This document shows, piece by piece, positions 1 to 7,672 of a stretch of 47,824 nucleotides of DNA. The notes beneath the pieces are model-generated. The model saw nothing but the letters and a program-made list of their open reading frames with translations. It did no database searches and was not told the DNA's origin. The DNA is from an uncultured Bacteroidales bacterium (GTDB lineage Bacteria; Bacteroidota; Bacteroidia; Bacteroidales; WCHB1-69), in NCBI GenBank assembly GCA_946407715.1, contig CAMJPH010000008.1, forward strand, positions 1-47,824. Direction: 5' to 3'. The translations under genes and the position numbers were made by a program. Position 1 is the stretch's first letter; every line of letters starts with the position of its first letter.

Positions 1-2
1 AG

Positions 3-380
3 AAGGGATTGATCCTCGTCGATACCAAGTACGAGTTCGGCAAGGCCGACGACAAGATCTACCTCATCGATGAAATCCACACCCCCGACTCCTCCCGCTA
101 CTTCTACGCGCAGGGCTACGAAGAGCAGTTCGCCAAAGGGCTGCCGCAGAAGCAGTTGTCGAAGGAATTCGTGCGCGAGTGGCTGATGGCCAACGGCTTC
201 CAGGGCCAGGAAGGCCAGCAAGTGCCCGAAATGACCGAAGAGGTCGTCAACGGCATCACCAACCGCTACATCGAGCTCTACGAGCACATCACCGGCGAAA
301 AATTCGTCCCCGCCCCCGCCGACAACGTGGAGCAACGAATTTATGACAATGTGATGGGCTGGCTGAGTAATAGACGTTAG
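3..380 (+). CDS. purC: SAICAR synthase, C-terminal part (5' end outside window)
   Basis: Phosphoribosylaminoimidazole-succinocarboxamide synthase joins aspartate to CAIR, using ATP, in cytoplasmic purine synthesis. The frame is open from the first complete codon, so the gene begins outside the window; 125 codons and the stop are visible. The family signature VDTKYEFG lies almost at the left edge and is followed by [12 protein letters not shown], the usual substrate-site segment. The remaining ~85 residues are the C-terminal helical part. No purine gene follows: the next gene is a redox enzyme after a 112-bp repetitive spacer. Identification is firm from the two motifs; the full length cannot be judged. 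Confidence 0.95.
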   Translation, partial: KGLILVDTKYEFGKADDKIYLIDEIHTPDSSRYFYAQGYEEQFAKGLPQKQLSKEFVREWLMANGFQGQEGQQVPEMTEEVVNGITNRYIELYEHITGEKFVPAPADNVEQRIYDNVMGWLSNRR

Positions 381-488
381 ACTTGGACGTAAGGCGTGGT
401 AACAAACAACCCCAACGTCTCACGTCTTAAGTCTTAAGTCTTAAGTCTCATCAGAGGCTTCAATAACCTATAACCCATAACCATTAAA
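377..488 (+). repeat. Heptad-periodic spacer after purC
   Basis: The whole spacer from the purC stop codon to just before the next start can be cut into sixteen 7-nt units in one register. The clearest are three identical CTTAAGT units (426-446), preceded by CTCACGT and CCAACGT, and the trio CAATAAC, CTATAAC, CCATAAC (461-481), which lies a whole number of units further on. In the 427-444 part, TAA occurs at 428, 435 and 442, that is in all three frames, and the TTAA core gives the same on the other strand. No promoter or terminator is recognisable here. Confidence 0.75.
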
Positions 489-492
489 AAGA

Positions 493-2166
493 ATGAAATA
501 CGTCATCATAGGCGGAGTCGCCGGCGGAGCATCGGCGGCCGCACGACTTAGAAGACTGAACGAAGATGCCGAAATCATCGTGTTCGAGAAGGGCGAGTAC
601 ATCTCGTACGCCAATTGCGGTATGCCCTACTATATCGGCAACACCATCGAAGACCGGAAGCGGCTGTTCGTGCAGACACCCGTGTCTTTTGGCAACCGTT
701 ACGATGTGGACGTCAGAACGTTGCAGGAAGTGATGGCCATCGACCGCGAGGCACACACTGTGGAGGTCAAGAACCTGCGCAACGGCAAGACTTACACCGA
801 GGACTACGACATCCTCCTGCTGTCGCCCGGTGCCGAACCAGTGATCCCCGAACTGTCCGGCATTCACAGCGAGAAGATCTTCACCCTGCGCAGCGTCAGC
901 GACTGCGACAAAATCAAGATGCAAGCCATTGAATCTCTGAAAGATAACGCAAAAGCAGTCATTATTGGAGGCGGCTTCATCGGGTTGGAGATGGCGGAAA
1001 ACCTGCATAAAATCGGTTACCAGATTACCGTGGTGGAGAAAGCCGACCATATCCTCACGCCAGTGGACGAACCTATCGCGGCCATCGCGGAGAAGCATCT
1101 GAAAGACAAGGGCGTGCAGCTGATTACTGGTAACGGCATCAGCGGGTTTGAGGAAAACGGCGACCAGCTGACTGTCTGTTTAGAAGACGGGCAGAAGTTG
1201 AACTGCGACCTCGCGGTGCTGAGCATCGGCGTGCGTCCGAACACGGCATTGGCCGAAGCCGCCGGTCTGGAAATCGGCCGGGGCATCAAGGTCAACGAGT
1301 ACTTGCAGACCTCCGACGAGCGCATCTTCGCGGTGGGCGACGCCATCGAGTTCCCGCACCCTGTGACGGGAATTCCGTACTGCAACTTCCTTGCGGGTCC
1401 CGCGAACGCGCAGGCCCGTATCGCCGCCATGAACATGGTCTATCCCGAAAGCGTGGTCTATCAGGGTTCTGTGAGTACCGCCATCGCCAAGATTTTCGAC
1501 TTGGCCGTGGCTTCCACTGGACTGAACGAGGCGGCTTTGCAACGGGCGAACCTCGCCTACGAGACCGTCATCGTACACCCGGCCGCGCACGCCACCTACT
1601 ATCCCGGCAGCACCCCGATGTCACTGAAGCTGAACTTCTCCATGGAGGACGGCACCATTTACGGTGCCCAGACCATCGGTATGCAAAACATTGACAAACA
1701 GATTGATACTATCTCCCTATTGCTCAAGCACCACGGCACCATCTTCGACCTCGTGAACAGCGAGCACAGCTACGCGCCGCCGTTCGGGTCCGCCAAGAGT
1801 CCCGTGATGTTCGCAGGCATGGTGGCCGAAAACATCTTCGCCCACCTGATGAACCCGATTCACGTGCGCCAGCTGGACGAGATGATCGACAACAAAGAGG
1901 ACTTCTTCCTCTTGGATGTCCGCGAACTACCTGAGTACAAGAACGGTACCATTGAAGGAGCCACCCGTTACTCCGTGGACGAGCTGCGCGAGTTCTTGGA
2001 GGAAATCCCGGAAGGGAAGAAAATCGTCGTCTTCTGCGAGGTCGGCCTCCGCGGCTATGTCGCCTCCCGCATCCTCATGCAGAACGGATTTGAGGAGGTG
2101 TACAATCTGATTGGGGGGATGAGGACGTATAGGCTGATTGGGCGGCATAATGTTATTAAGAACTAA
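493..2166 (+). CDS. CoA-disulfide reductase with C-terminal rhodanese domain
   Basis: A 557-residue flavoprotein of the pyridine-nucleotide disulfide oxidoreductase class, predicted to reduce CoA disulfide or CoA persulfide/polysulfide with NAD(P)H in the cytoplasm. Residues 5-12 hold the FAD-binding glycine motif (IIGGVAGG); Cys42 in YANCGMPYY is the single redox cysteine typical of CoA-disulfide reductases. A second dinucleotide motif (VIIGGGFIGLEMAENL) follows near residue 157. From about residue 450 a rhodanese domain is fused, with its active-site Cys515 in FCEVGLRGY. Both active-site cysteines are intact, so a sulfur-transfer or oxygen/peroxide-defence role fits. The 5' spacer is repetitive and no promoter is evident. 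Substrate preference (CoA disulfide, persulfide or polysulfide) cannot be read from sequence. Confidence 0.9.
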   Translation: MKYVIIGGVAGGASAAARLRRLNEDAEIIVFEKGEYISYANCGMPYYIGNTIEDRKRLFVQTPVSFGNRYDVDVRTLQEVMAIDREAHTVEVKNLRNGKTYTEDYDILLLSPGAEPVIPELSGIHSEKIFTLRSVSDCDKIKMQAIESLKDNAKAVIIGGGFIGLEMAENLHKIGYQITVVEKADHILTPVDEPIAAIAEKHLKDKGVQLITGNGISGFEENGDQLTVCLEDGQKLNCDLAVLSIGVRPNTALAEAAGLEIGRGIKVNEYLQTSDERIFAVGDAIEFPHPVTGIPYCNFLAGPANAQARIAAMNMVYPESVVYQGSVSTAIAKIFDLAVASTGLNEAALQRANLAYETVIVHPAAHATYYPGSTPMSLKLNFSMEDGTIYGAQTIGMQNIDKQIDTISLLLKHHGTIFDLVNSEHSYAPPFGSAKSPVMFAGMVAENIFAHLMNPIHVRQLDEMIDNKEDFFLLDVRELPEYKNGTIEGATRYSVDELREFLEEIPEGKKIVVFCEVGLRGYVASRILMQNGFEEVYNLIGGMRTYRLIGRHNVIKN

Positions 2167-2240
2167 GACTTAAGACTTGAGACTTTGGACTAACACTATT
2201 GCCTGTTGCCTATTGCCTGTTGCCTGTTCACTAATCACTA
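2164..2240 (+). repeat. Heptad array starting at the CoA-disulfide reductase stop codon
   Basis: Eleven consecutive 7-nt units in strict register from the stop codon. The first unit (2164-2170, TAAGACT) contains the gene's own TAA; the next two start with TAA (2171) and TGA (2178), giving stops in all three frames within 17 bases. The family then drifts: TTGGACT and AACACTA, four TTGCCTG/TTGCCTA units (2199-2226), then TTCACTA and ATCACTA. The register is kept although the unit sequence changes completely. Confidence 0.8.
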
Positions 2241-2273
2241 AAAAAGATAATAAACAATAAAAAACATACCAAA

Positions 2274-3767
2274 ATGAAAAAACACCAAATTTCAACCAAG
2301 TTTCTCAGCATTGAGAAAGTATCGAAAATCATTGAGCACAAACAGAAAATCGAACTGTCAGAAGAGGCGATTGCAGCGGTGAAGAAGTGCCGCGACTATC
2401 TGGACACCAAGGCTGCCAAGAGTGCAGAACCCATCTACGGTGTAACCACCGGCTTCGGCTCGCTCTGCAACAAGCACATTTCCCCGGAGGACCTCTCCAC
2501 CCTCCAGCGCAACCTTGTCATCTCTCACGCGTGCGGCGTGGGCGAGGAGGTACCGCAGGAAATCGTGCAACTCATGCTGCTCATGAAAATCCAGTCGCTG
2601 TCATACGGCCACTCCGGTGTGCAGCTTGACACCATCCAACGACTGGTGGATTTCTACAACAAGGGAGTATATCCTGTTGTGTATCAACAAGGTTCCCTCG
2701 GTGCTTCCGGCGACTTGGCACCGTTGGCGCACCTCTCGTTGCCCATCATCGGCATGGGTGAGGTTTATTACCGCAACAAGAAATACTCCGCCGCCGAAAT
2801 CAACGAAAAGTTCGGCTGGGAACCCATCACGCTGAAATCCAAAGAGGGTCTCGCGCTGCTCAACGGCACGCAGTTCATGAGCTCCTACGCCGTCTGGTTG
2901 CTGATGAAGGCCCGCAAGCTCAGCTGGCTCGCCGACATCATCGGTGCCATCTCCTTGGAGGCTTTCGACGGTCGCATCGAGCCGTTCAACATGCTCGTGC
3001 ACCTCGTGCGCCCGCACGCCGGACAAATCACCACGGCTGCCCATATCTCGCAACTGCTTGAGGGTTCGGAGATTATCGCCCAGCACAAGGAGCACGTGCA
3101 GGATCCCTATTCCTTCCGCTGCATGCCGCAGGTACACGGTGCGTCCAAAGACGCCATCGAGCACGTGCAGAACGTGGTGGAGACCGAAATCAACTCCGTC
3201 ACCGACAATCCGACGGTGTTCCCCGACGAGGATATCATCGTCAGCGCGGGCAACTTCCACGGTCAGCCGTTGGCATTGGTTTTGGACTTCCTCTCCATCG
3301 CCATGGCGGAACTCGGAAACATCTCCGAACGTCGTATCTATCAACTGATTAGCGGCAAGCGCGGACTGCCGTCTTTCCTTGTGAAGAACCCTGGCCTCAA
3401 CTCTGGCTTCATGATTCCGCAATATGCTGCCGCCTCCATCGTGAACCAGAACAAGGCCTTCACGATGCCCTGCTCCACTGACTCCATCGAGTCTTCACAA
3501 GGTCAGGAAGACCACGTGAGTATGGGCGCGAATGCCGCCACGAAGTGCTATCTCGTAGTCAATAACGTGGAGAAAATCCTCGGCATCGAACTGTTCAACG
3601 CCGCCCAAGCTCTGGACTTCCGCAAACCGCTGAAGAGCTCTGAATTCATCGAGGAGTTCGTGAAAATCTATCGCGATTACGTGCCGTTCGTAGAGAACGA
3701 CACCTACATGCACGAACTAATCCAGAAGTCCATCGACTTCATCAAGGGCGTGCGGGTGGTGATGTAA
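2274..3767 (+). CDS. hutH: Histidine ammonia-lyase family protein
   Basis: A 497-residue aromatic amino acid ammonia-lyase, cytoplasmic, expected to convert histidine to urocanate. The MIO prosthetic group would form from Ala144-Ser145-Gly146 in GSLGASGDLAPLAH. Other signatures are YGVTTGFGS, LQRNLVISH (the Ser-His pair is of the histidine type, not the tyrosine/phenylalanine type), LALLNGTQ, SDNP-like VTDNP and QEDHVSMG. Length is normal for HutH (about 500). No hutU, hutI or glutamate formiminotransferase gene lies nearby, so the context does not support a complete histidine-degradation operon here. Neighbours are unrelated (CoA-disulfide reductase, nadC). A role in making urocanate or another cinnamate-like acid for a separate pathway is possible. 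Confidence 0.88.
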   Translation: MKKHQISTKFLSIEKVSKIIEHKQKIELSEEAIAAVKKCRDYLDTKAAKSAEPIYGVTTGFGSLCNKHISPEDLSTLQRNLVISHACGVGEEVPQEIVQLMLLMKIQSLSYGHSGVQLDTIQRLVDFYNKGVYPVVYQQGSLGASGDLAPLAHLSLPIIGMGEVYYRNKKYSAAEINEKFGWEPITLKSKEGLALLNGTQFMSSYAVWLLMKARKLSWLADIIGAISLEAFDGRIEPFNMLVHLVRPHAGQITTAAHISQLLEGSEIIAQHKEHVQDPYSFRCMPQVHGASKDAIEHVQNVVETEINSVTDNPTVFPDEDIIVSAGNFHGQPLALVLDFLSIAMAELGNISERRIYQLISGKRGLPSFLVKNPGLNSGFMIPQYAAASIVNQNKAFTMPCSTDSIESSQGQEDHVSMGANAATKCYLVVNNVEKILGIELFNAAQALDFRKPLKSSEFIEEFVKIYRDYVPFVENDTYMHELIQKSIDFIKGVRVVM

Positions 3768-3866
3768 CATTAACTTAGACTTAAACTTAGACTTAGACTT
3801 AAACTTAGACTTAAACATAGACTATAGCCAAAGTCATAGTCTATGTTTAAGTCATTAGCCTAAGTT
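3765..3866 (+). repeat. Hexad array with a perfect 16-bp inverted repeat after hutH
   Basis: From the hutH stop codon, seventeen 6-nt units follow in register, mostly AGACTT and AAACTT at first, later TAGTCT, AAGTCA and TAAGTT. The array folds back on itself: 3809-3824 and 3837-3852 are perfect 16-bp inverted repeats (arm ACTTAAACATAGACTA) around a 12-nt loop. The hairpin is A/T-rich and has no run of T after it, so it is not a standard intrinsic terminator. Confidence 0.75.
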
Positions 3867-3895
3867 AATATTTGCAAACAAAACACGTATTTACG

Positions 3896-4396
3896 ATGAA
3901 AAAGTTAAGTATCTGCATTATGGTTTTCGTCTTCGCACTCGTTACGACAGGCTGTCGGCGCGAGCCGAAATATTCGGAAGTTCCGCACATCGAGTTCGTT
4001 TCGTTGGAGAAGATTGAGAACGGCACCGGGCACGACAGCCAGGCGGAACTGACCATCTATTTCCAAGATGGTGACGGGGATATTGGGTTGGATGAAACAG
4101 ACCGAAATCCGGTTTTCGCCGTTGATTCCCCATACTACTACAACTTTTTCATCCATCTATACGAAAAGCAGGATGGGGAATGGGTGGAGTTGGAATTGCC
4201 CACGCCGCTGCATTCCCGCATCCCGCATCTCAGCGATGACGTGCCGGAATCCATCGAAGGCAAGTTGTCCATCGTCACGTTCATCAACAATCCATATTCC
4301 ACGTATGACACGGTGCGGCTCTCCTGTTTCCTTGTGGACCGCGCCCTGCATCACAGTGACACTATTATCACCCCTGAAATAATCGTAAAAAAATGA
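3896..4396 (+). CDS. Small lipoprotein, function unknown
   Basis: A 166-residue predicted lipoprotein. The start at 3896 is chosen over one eight codons upstream because it gives a clean lipoprotein signal: MKK, a hydrophobic stretch, then TTGC with Cys20 as the lipidated residue. The mature part contains an acidic segment, FQDGDGDIGLDETD, at about residues 57-70, which resembles calcium-binding loops; similar DGDGDIG segments are common in Bacteroidota lipoproteins. The rest looks beta-rich with no catalytic motif. The stop codon overlaps the nadC start (ATGA), so the two genes are translationally coupled, but no functional link with NAD synthesis is known to me. Probably an outer-membrane-anchored protein with an immunoglobulin-like fold; function not recognised. 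Confidence 0.75.
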   Translation: MKKLSICIMVFVFALVTTGCRREPKYSEVPHIEFVSLEKIENGTGHDSQAELTIYFQDGDGDIGLDETDRNPVFAVDSPYYYNFFIHLYEKQDGEWVELELPTPLHSRIPHLSDDVPESIEGKLSIVTFINNPYSTYDTVRLSCFLVDRALHHSDTIITPEIIVKK

Positions 4397-5238
4397 AAAT
4401 AACAGACAAAGTTAAAGAACTGATAGCATTGACGTTACGCGAAGACATCGGTAATGGCGACCATTCTTCGCTTTCGTGCATCCCTGCAGAAGCGCAAGGT
4501 GACATGAAGCTGCTCATCAAGCAAGACGGCGTTCTTGCCGGGGTTGATGTAGCCCGCGAGGTACTGCGTCAAGTCGATGAAAACATCCGCATGGAGTTGC
4601 TGCTCCCCGACGGCACTTTGGTGCATACGGGCGACATCGCTTTCACCCTGCACGGCTCTTCACGCAACATGTTGACAGCGGAACGAACCCTTCTCAACTT
4701 CATGCAACGCATGAGCGGAATCGCCACCACAACTCGCGAATATGTTGATTTGGTGAAAGATACGAACGTCACTCTGCTCGACACGCGCAAAACGACTCCC
4801 AACATGCGCATTTTTGAAAAATACGCCGTGACGGTCGGCGGGGCACAGAACCACCGTTTCGGACTCTATGACATGATGATGCTCAAAGACAACCATATCG
4901 ACTTCGCCGGCGGGATTGAAAAGGCCATTGACGCTGCCAATAAATATCTGAAAGACAACAATATGCAGCTCAATATCGAGATTGAGACCCGCAGTTTGGA
5001 GGATGTTCAGCGCGTGCTGGATCACGGCGGGGTACAGCGCATCATGTTCGACAATTTCACTCCGGACATGATCCGCGAAGGCGTAAAAATGGTCGATCAC
5101 CGTATGGAAACCGAGGCCTCTGGCGGCATCGTGAAGGAAACCCTGCACGACTACGCCGTTACCGGGGTAGATTTCATCTCCGTCGGCGCGTTCACCCACC
5201 AGATCAAAAGCTTAGACATGAGCCTCAAGGCGATATAA
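4393..5238 (+). CDS. nadC: Quinolinate phosphoribosyltransferase (nicotinate-nucleotide pyrophosphorylase)
   Basis: A 281-residue cytoplasmic enzyme that converts quinolinate and PRPP to nicotinate mononucleotide, CO2 and PPi, the branch into NAD synthesis. Family motifs are present in order: LREDIGNGDHSS near the N-terminus, ERTLLNFMQRMSGIAT, the PRPP/quinolinate site LDTRKTTPNMRIFEKYAV with GGAQNHRFGLYD, LKDNHI, IEIETRSLEDV, and the C-terminal EASGGI and ISVGAFTH segments. Length matches the family. nadA and nadB are not in the window. It overlaps the upstream lipoprotein gene by four bases and is followed by a hairpin-rich spacer. Confidence 0.97.
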   Translation: MKITDKVKELIALTLREDIGNGDHSSLSCIPAEAQGDMKLLIKQDGVLAGVDVAREVLRQVDENIRMELLLPDGTLVHTGDIAFTLHGSSRNMLTAERTLLNFMQRMSGIATTTREYVDLVKDTNVTLLDTRKTTPNMRIFEKYAVTVGGAQNHRFGLYDMMMLKDNHIDFAGGIEKAIDAANKYLKDNNMQLNIEIETRSLEDVQRVLDHGGVQRIMFDNFTPDMIREGVKMVDHRMETEASGGIVKETLHDYAVTGVDFISVGAFTHQIKSLDMSLKAI

Positions 5239-5251
5239 TATTGACCATTCT

Positions 5252-5308
5252 CAGGGTTGCGGCCTGCGGCCTTACCCTGGGTTACCGAGCTCTTGCCCCT
5301 ATCGGGGC
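5252..5308. repeat. Palindromic hairpin cluster after nadC
   Basis: Two compact inverted repeats: 5252-5279 (CAGGGT/ACCCTG arms enclosing an inner GGCC-TGC-GGCC) and 5295-5308 (GCCCC-TATC-GGGGC). Neither is followed by a run of T, so they are not typical terminators; they resemble dispersed palindromic units. A similar cluster lies at 9164-9228. Confidence 0.55.
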
Positions 5309-5347
5309 TGCTTAATGAATATCTATTGATAATATTATTTGTTGACG

Positions 5348-6358
5348 ATGAAACGATTTTTCCGATACGCGAGACTGAAATTCCGGCAATGGAGCAATGA
5401 TCTGGAACGTGTTCCAGGTTTCGGAAAGGTTGTGGCGAAATCGAAAACCATGACGCTTCCCGGACTGATGAAGGTGCCGCTTTACGACGTGATGCGGTTC
5501 TTCGGACAGTCGCTGAGCAAGGGGGTGGTCTTCCAGCGCGCCGCCGCTATCACCTACCGTGTTTTCGTCGCCGTGATCCCCATGATTATCGCTCTCTTCT
5601 CCGCCATCGCCTTTTTCGGGGAGGATTTCCAAAACACCATCATCTCCCTGTTGGAATCTGTCGTGCCCCCTTACGTTTGGCCTTCCGTGTCTGGAATGAT
5701 CACCGATGTGGTGATGCGCCAAAACGGCACACTGTCGTCGTTCATGCTTGTCATTGGTATCTATTTCACTATCGTCTGCATCAACGGCATTTTGGTGGCT
5801 ATGACCTCGTCGTATTACACCGATGTGAAGCGCAACATCTTCGATCAGATTGTGCTCAGCGCCGGACTCATGTTTCTCACTTTCATCATTATCGTGGTAG
5901 TGGCAGCCTTTTTCATTCTGGCATCGCTGGCCGTCCGATACGTCCACACTAATTTCGTCAACAATCCGCTCATATACTCTTTTGTGGTTCATTTCCTCAA
6001 ATGGGTGTTAGTGTATGCCGCCGTCTATTTCCTGATTAGCATTTTCTATTATCTGGCACCGGTTAAACGCGGCGACTACAAATTCTTCTCCGCAGGATCT
6101 TCCACCTGCACCATATTGTTGGTGGTACTGCTTTGGTTTCTCAACATCTACTTCTCCAATTTCGACAGCTACAACTTAATATACGGCTCTTTGGGTGCTG
6201 TTTTCGCCATTCTGCTGTGGATTAACTGGAGTGCCGCCATCTTTCTCATCTGCTACGACCTCAACGTCAGCATTGCAAAAGCGAAAAATGAAAATAAAAA
6301 ACTGAGTGATCAGTTGGAACAGAACACTTTGGAATTTCAAAACAAGAATAAAGAATAA
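5348..6358 (+). CDS. YihY/BrkB-family inner-membrane protein
   Basis: A 336-residue polytopic membrane protein of the YihY/BrkB (formerly 'ribonuclease BN') family; biochemical role unknown. The start at 5348 (ATG, MKRFFRYARLK) is preferred to a TTG three codons upstream. The family hallmark FQRAAAITYRVFVAVIPMII appears at about residues 60-80; several long hydrophobic segments follow and the end of the domain has the typical YNLIYGSLGAVFAILLWINW segment. The last ~35 residues are charged and cytoplasmic. An earlier view that this family is RNase BN has been withdrawn, so no nuclease role is assigned. The next gene starts 5 bp after the stop and is probably co-transcribed. Confidence 0.9.
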   Translation: MKRFFRYARLKFRQWSNDLERVPGFGKVVAKSKTMTLPGLMKVPLYDVMRFFGQSLSKGVVFQRAAAITYRVFVAVIPMIIALFSAIAFFGEDFQNTIISLLESVVPPYVWPSVSGMITDVVMRQNGTLSSFMLVIGIYFTIVCINGILVAMTSSYYTDVKRNIFDQIVLSAGLMFLTFIIIVVVAAFFILASLAVRYVHTNFVNNPLIYSFVVHFLKWVLVYAAVYFLISIFYYLAPVKRGDYKFFSAGSSTCTILLVVLLWFLNIYFSNFDSYNLIYGSLGAVFAILLWINWSAAIFLICYDLNVSIAKAKNENKKLSDQLEQNTLEFQNKNKE

Positions 6359-6363
6359 GAATT

Positions 6364-6753
6364 ATGGACTTTGATTCAATATTATATATTATACTCATTT
6401 TGGGCAGCATTTTGTGGTCTGTCGTCAAATCGTTCAAAAAAGACGAGGTGGAACGTCAGGTAAAAAAGAACCGAAGTGGGCGGCCGATTATAGTTGAAGG
6501 GGCCGATGTACAAGAAGAGGTGCAGCCGCAAAGGAGGGCGAGAGTTGCCCCACAGCCCGGACAAAACAACGAATATTTCTCATACGAGACGATGAGCGAT
6601 CGCGATTTTGAGCAGGCATTCGCCCAAAATATGGAAGAGGAGACAGGCACACCCGTTCAAACAAGCACTGATTCTAAGATCAATCTTACCATGGACGAGG
6701 AGGAGGTATATAAAGGGGTGGTATGGTCGGAGATTCTGAAACGGAAGTATTAA
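6364..6753 (+). CDS. Small single-span membrane protein, unknown
   Basis: A 129-residue protein with one N-terminal membrane segment (about residues 5-21, YIILILGSILWSVV), a basic stretch after it (KSFKKDEVERQVKKNRSGR), a low-complexity middle and a C-terminal conserved-looking tail ending VVWSEILKRKY. By the positive-inside rule the long C-terminal part would be cytoplasmic. It follows the BrkB-family gene by 5 bp and is followed by a heptad array and a terminator, so the two genes form an operon that ends here. I do not recognise a named family; the ending resembles small uncharacterised Bacteroidales membrane proteins. Confidence 0.75.
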   Translation: MDFDSILYIILILGSILWSVVKSFKKDEVERQVKKNRSGRPIIVEGADVQEEVQPQRRARVAPQPGQNNEYFSYETMSDRDFEQAFAQNMEEETGTPVQTSTDSKINLTMDEEEVYKGVVWSEILKRKY

Positions 6754-6813
6754 GACTTAGGACTTAGGACTCGAGACTTAGGACTAGTTCACAGTCTAAA
6801 GACAAAAGTCCAA
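6751..6813 (+). repeat. Heptad array starting at the stop codon of the small membrane protein
   Basis: Nine 7-nt units in register from the stop. The first (6751-6757) is TAAGACT and includes the gene's TAA; TAGGACT follows at 6758, 6765 and 6779, and CGAGACT at 6772. TAA 6751, TAG 6758 and TAG 6765 cover all three frames. Four later units (6786-6813) all begin with AG. The TAAGACT unit is the same as that after the CoA-disulfide reductase gene 4.6 kb away. Confidence 0.8.
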
Positions 6814-6814
6814 C

Positions 6815-6850
6815 AAAAAAAGGAAAGCCTCGACGACTTTCCTTTTTTAT
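6815..6850. terminator. Bidirectional intrinsic terminator
   Basis: An AGGAAAG/CTTTCCT stem (6821-6827 with 6838-6843 and flanking bases) around a 9-10-nt loop, with runs of A on the left and T on the right. It sits between the convergent small membrane protein gene and tonB and can end both transcripts. Confidence 0.85.
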
Positions 6851-6871
6851 AGCGTAATTGACAAAAAGGAA

Positions 6872-7561
6872 CTATTGTCTGAAAGTGACGGGCACTTGAT
6901 AGAAACAGCGGACGGGCTTGCCCATGTTCTTACCGGGTTTCCATTTCGGCATGGCCATGACACCGCGGACAGCTTCCTTGTCACATTCGGGGAACAACGG
7001 AACTTTGACCTTGGCGTTACTGACGCGACCGTCTTTCTCGACAACGAACTCAATCAGCACGGTGCCGGTGATACCGTTGTTACGGGCAACTTCCGGATAT
7101 TGGATTTCGCGGGTCAAGAATGCGTTGAGGGCTTCGGGACCGCCAGGAAATTCCGGCATTTCTTCCGTAAACATCATCGGAGGTTCCTCTTCGGCAGTTT
7201 CTTCCACAATGGTGATTTCTCCCTCGGTAATGTCCTCGATCACCTCGTCTTCATTAAATTCAACGTCAAAAGACAGATCGGTGCTGACTTTAATATTGTC
7301 TTCCACAATATTCAGCACGACTTCCTGTTGTTGCTGTTGAGGTTCTGGCGGGGGCGGAGGGGTTTGGTCGGTGGCAATGACATCATCATCGACAACAGTG
7401 ATGAAATCATCATCCTGCATCTCAAATGCAGGAGCCTTATCCTCGTTGGCGAAAAGCTCGAAACCGGCGTAGATAAGACCCAAAACCACGGCAAATCCGA
7501 CAAGAAGGAACAAACCGCGCTTGTTTTCCAAGTTTCCTTTGTCTGTTTTCTTTGCGATCAT
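6872..7561 (-). CDS. tonB: Energy transducer TonB
   Basis: A 229-residue TonB protein, anchored in the inner membrane, that passes proton-motive-force energy to outer-membrane TonB-dependent transporters. A membrane span lies at about residues 16-34. The periplasmic linker is unusual for classical TonB: one short proline run (residues ~68-74), a glutamine run, then a long acidic stretch up to ~135. The C-terminal domain starts at EEMPEFPGGPEALNAFL, the typical Bacteroidota form, and contains YPEVARNNGITGTVLIEFVV and the final WKPGKNMGKPVRCFYQVPV. No exbB/exbD or SusC-type gene is nearby. It has its own promoter at 7604-7611. Confidence 0.93.
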   Translation of the reverse strand: MIAKKTDKGNLENKRGLFLLVGFAVVLGLIYAGFELFANEDKAPAFEMQDDDFITVVDDDVIATDQTPPPPPEPQQQQQEVVLNIVEDNIKVSTDLSFDVEFNEDEVIEDITEGEITIVEETAEEEPPMMFTEEMPEFPGGPEALNAFLTREIQYPEVARNNGITGTVLIEFVVEKDGRVSNAKVKVPLFPECDKEAVRGVMAMPKWKPGKNMGKPVRCFYQVPVTFRQ

Positions 7562-7603
7562 AACTCTATGTTTTAACGTTAAAATACAATTTTATTTGGT
7601 CAG

Positions 7604-7611
7604 CAAAAATA
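7604..7611 (-). promoter_or_regulatory. Promoter -7 element of tonB
   Basis: TATTTTTG on the minus strand matches the Bacteroidota -7 consensus TAnnTTTG and lies 42 bp upstream of the tonB start codon. Confidence 0.65.
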
Positions 7612-7672
7612 CTCTTTTTTTGAATACAAACGTCAGCTGTTGAAAAAATATTGTACAAAACATAATCTATGT

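Noticed and set aside
2601..3422. 273-codon minus-strand frame inside hutH
   Set aside because: Antisense to a conserved enzyme gene; the translated sequence is low in family-like motifs and is a by-product of the G/C-rich codon positions.
3809..3852. Calling the hairpin after hutH an intrinsic terminator
   Set aside because: The stem is A/T-rich and no T tract follows; kept only as a repeat-derived hairpin.
2274..5238. A histidine-degradation or NAD operon
   Set aside because: Only single genes of each pathway are present, separated by repetitive spacers and an unrelated lipoprotein gene.
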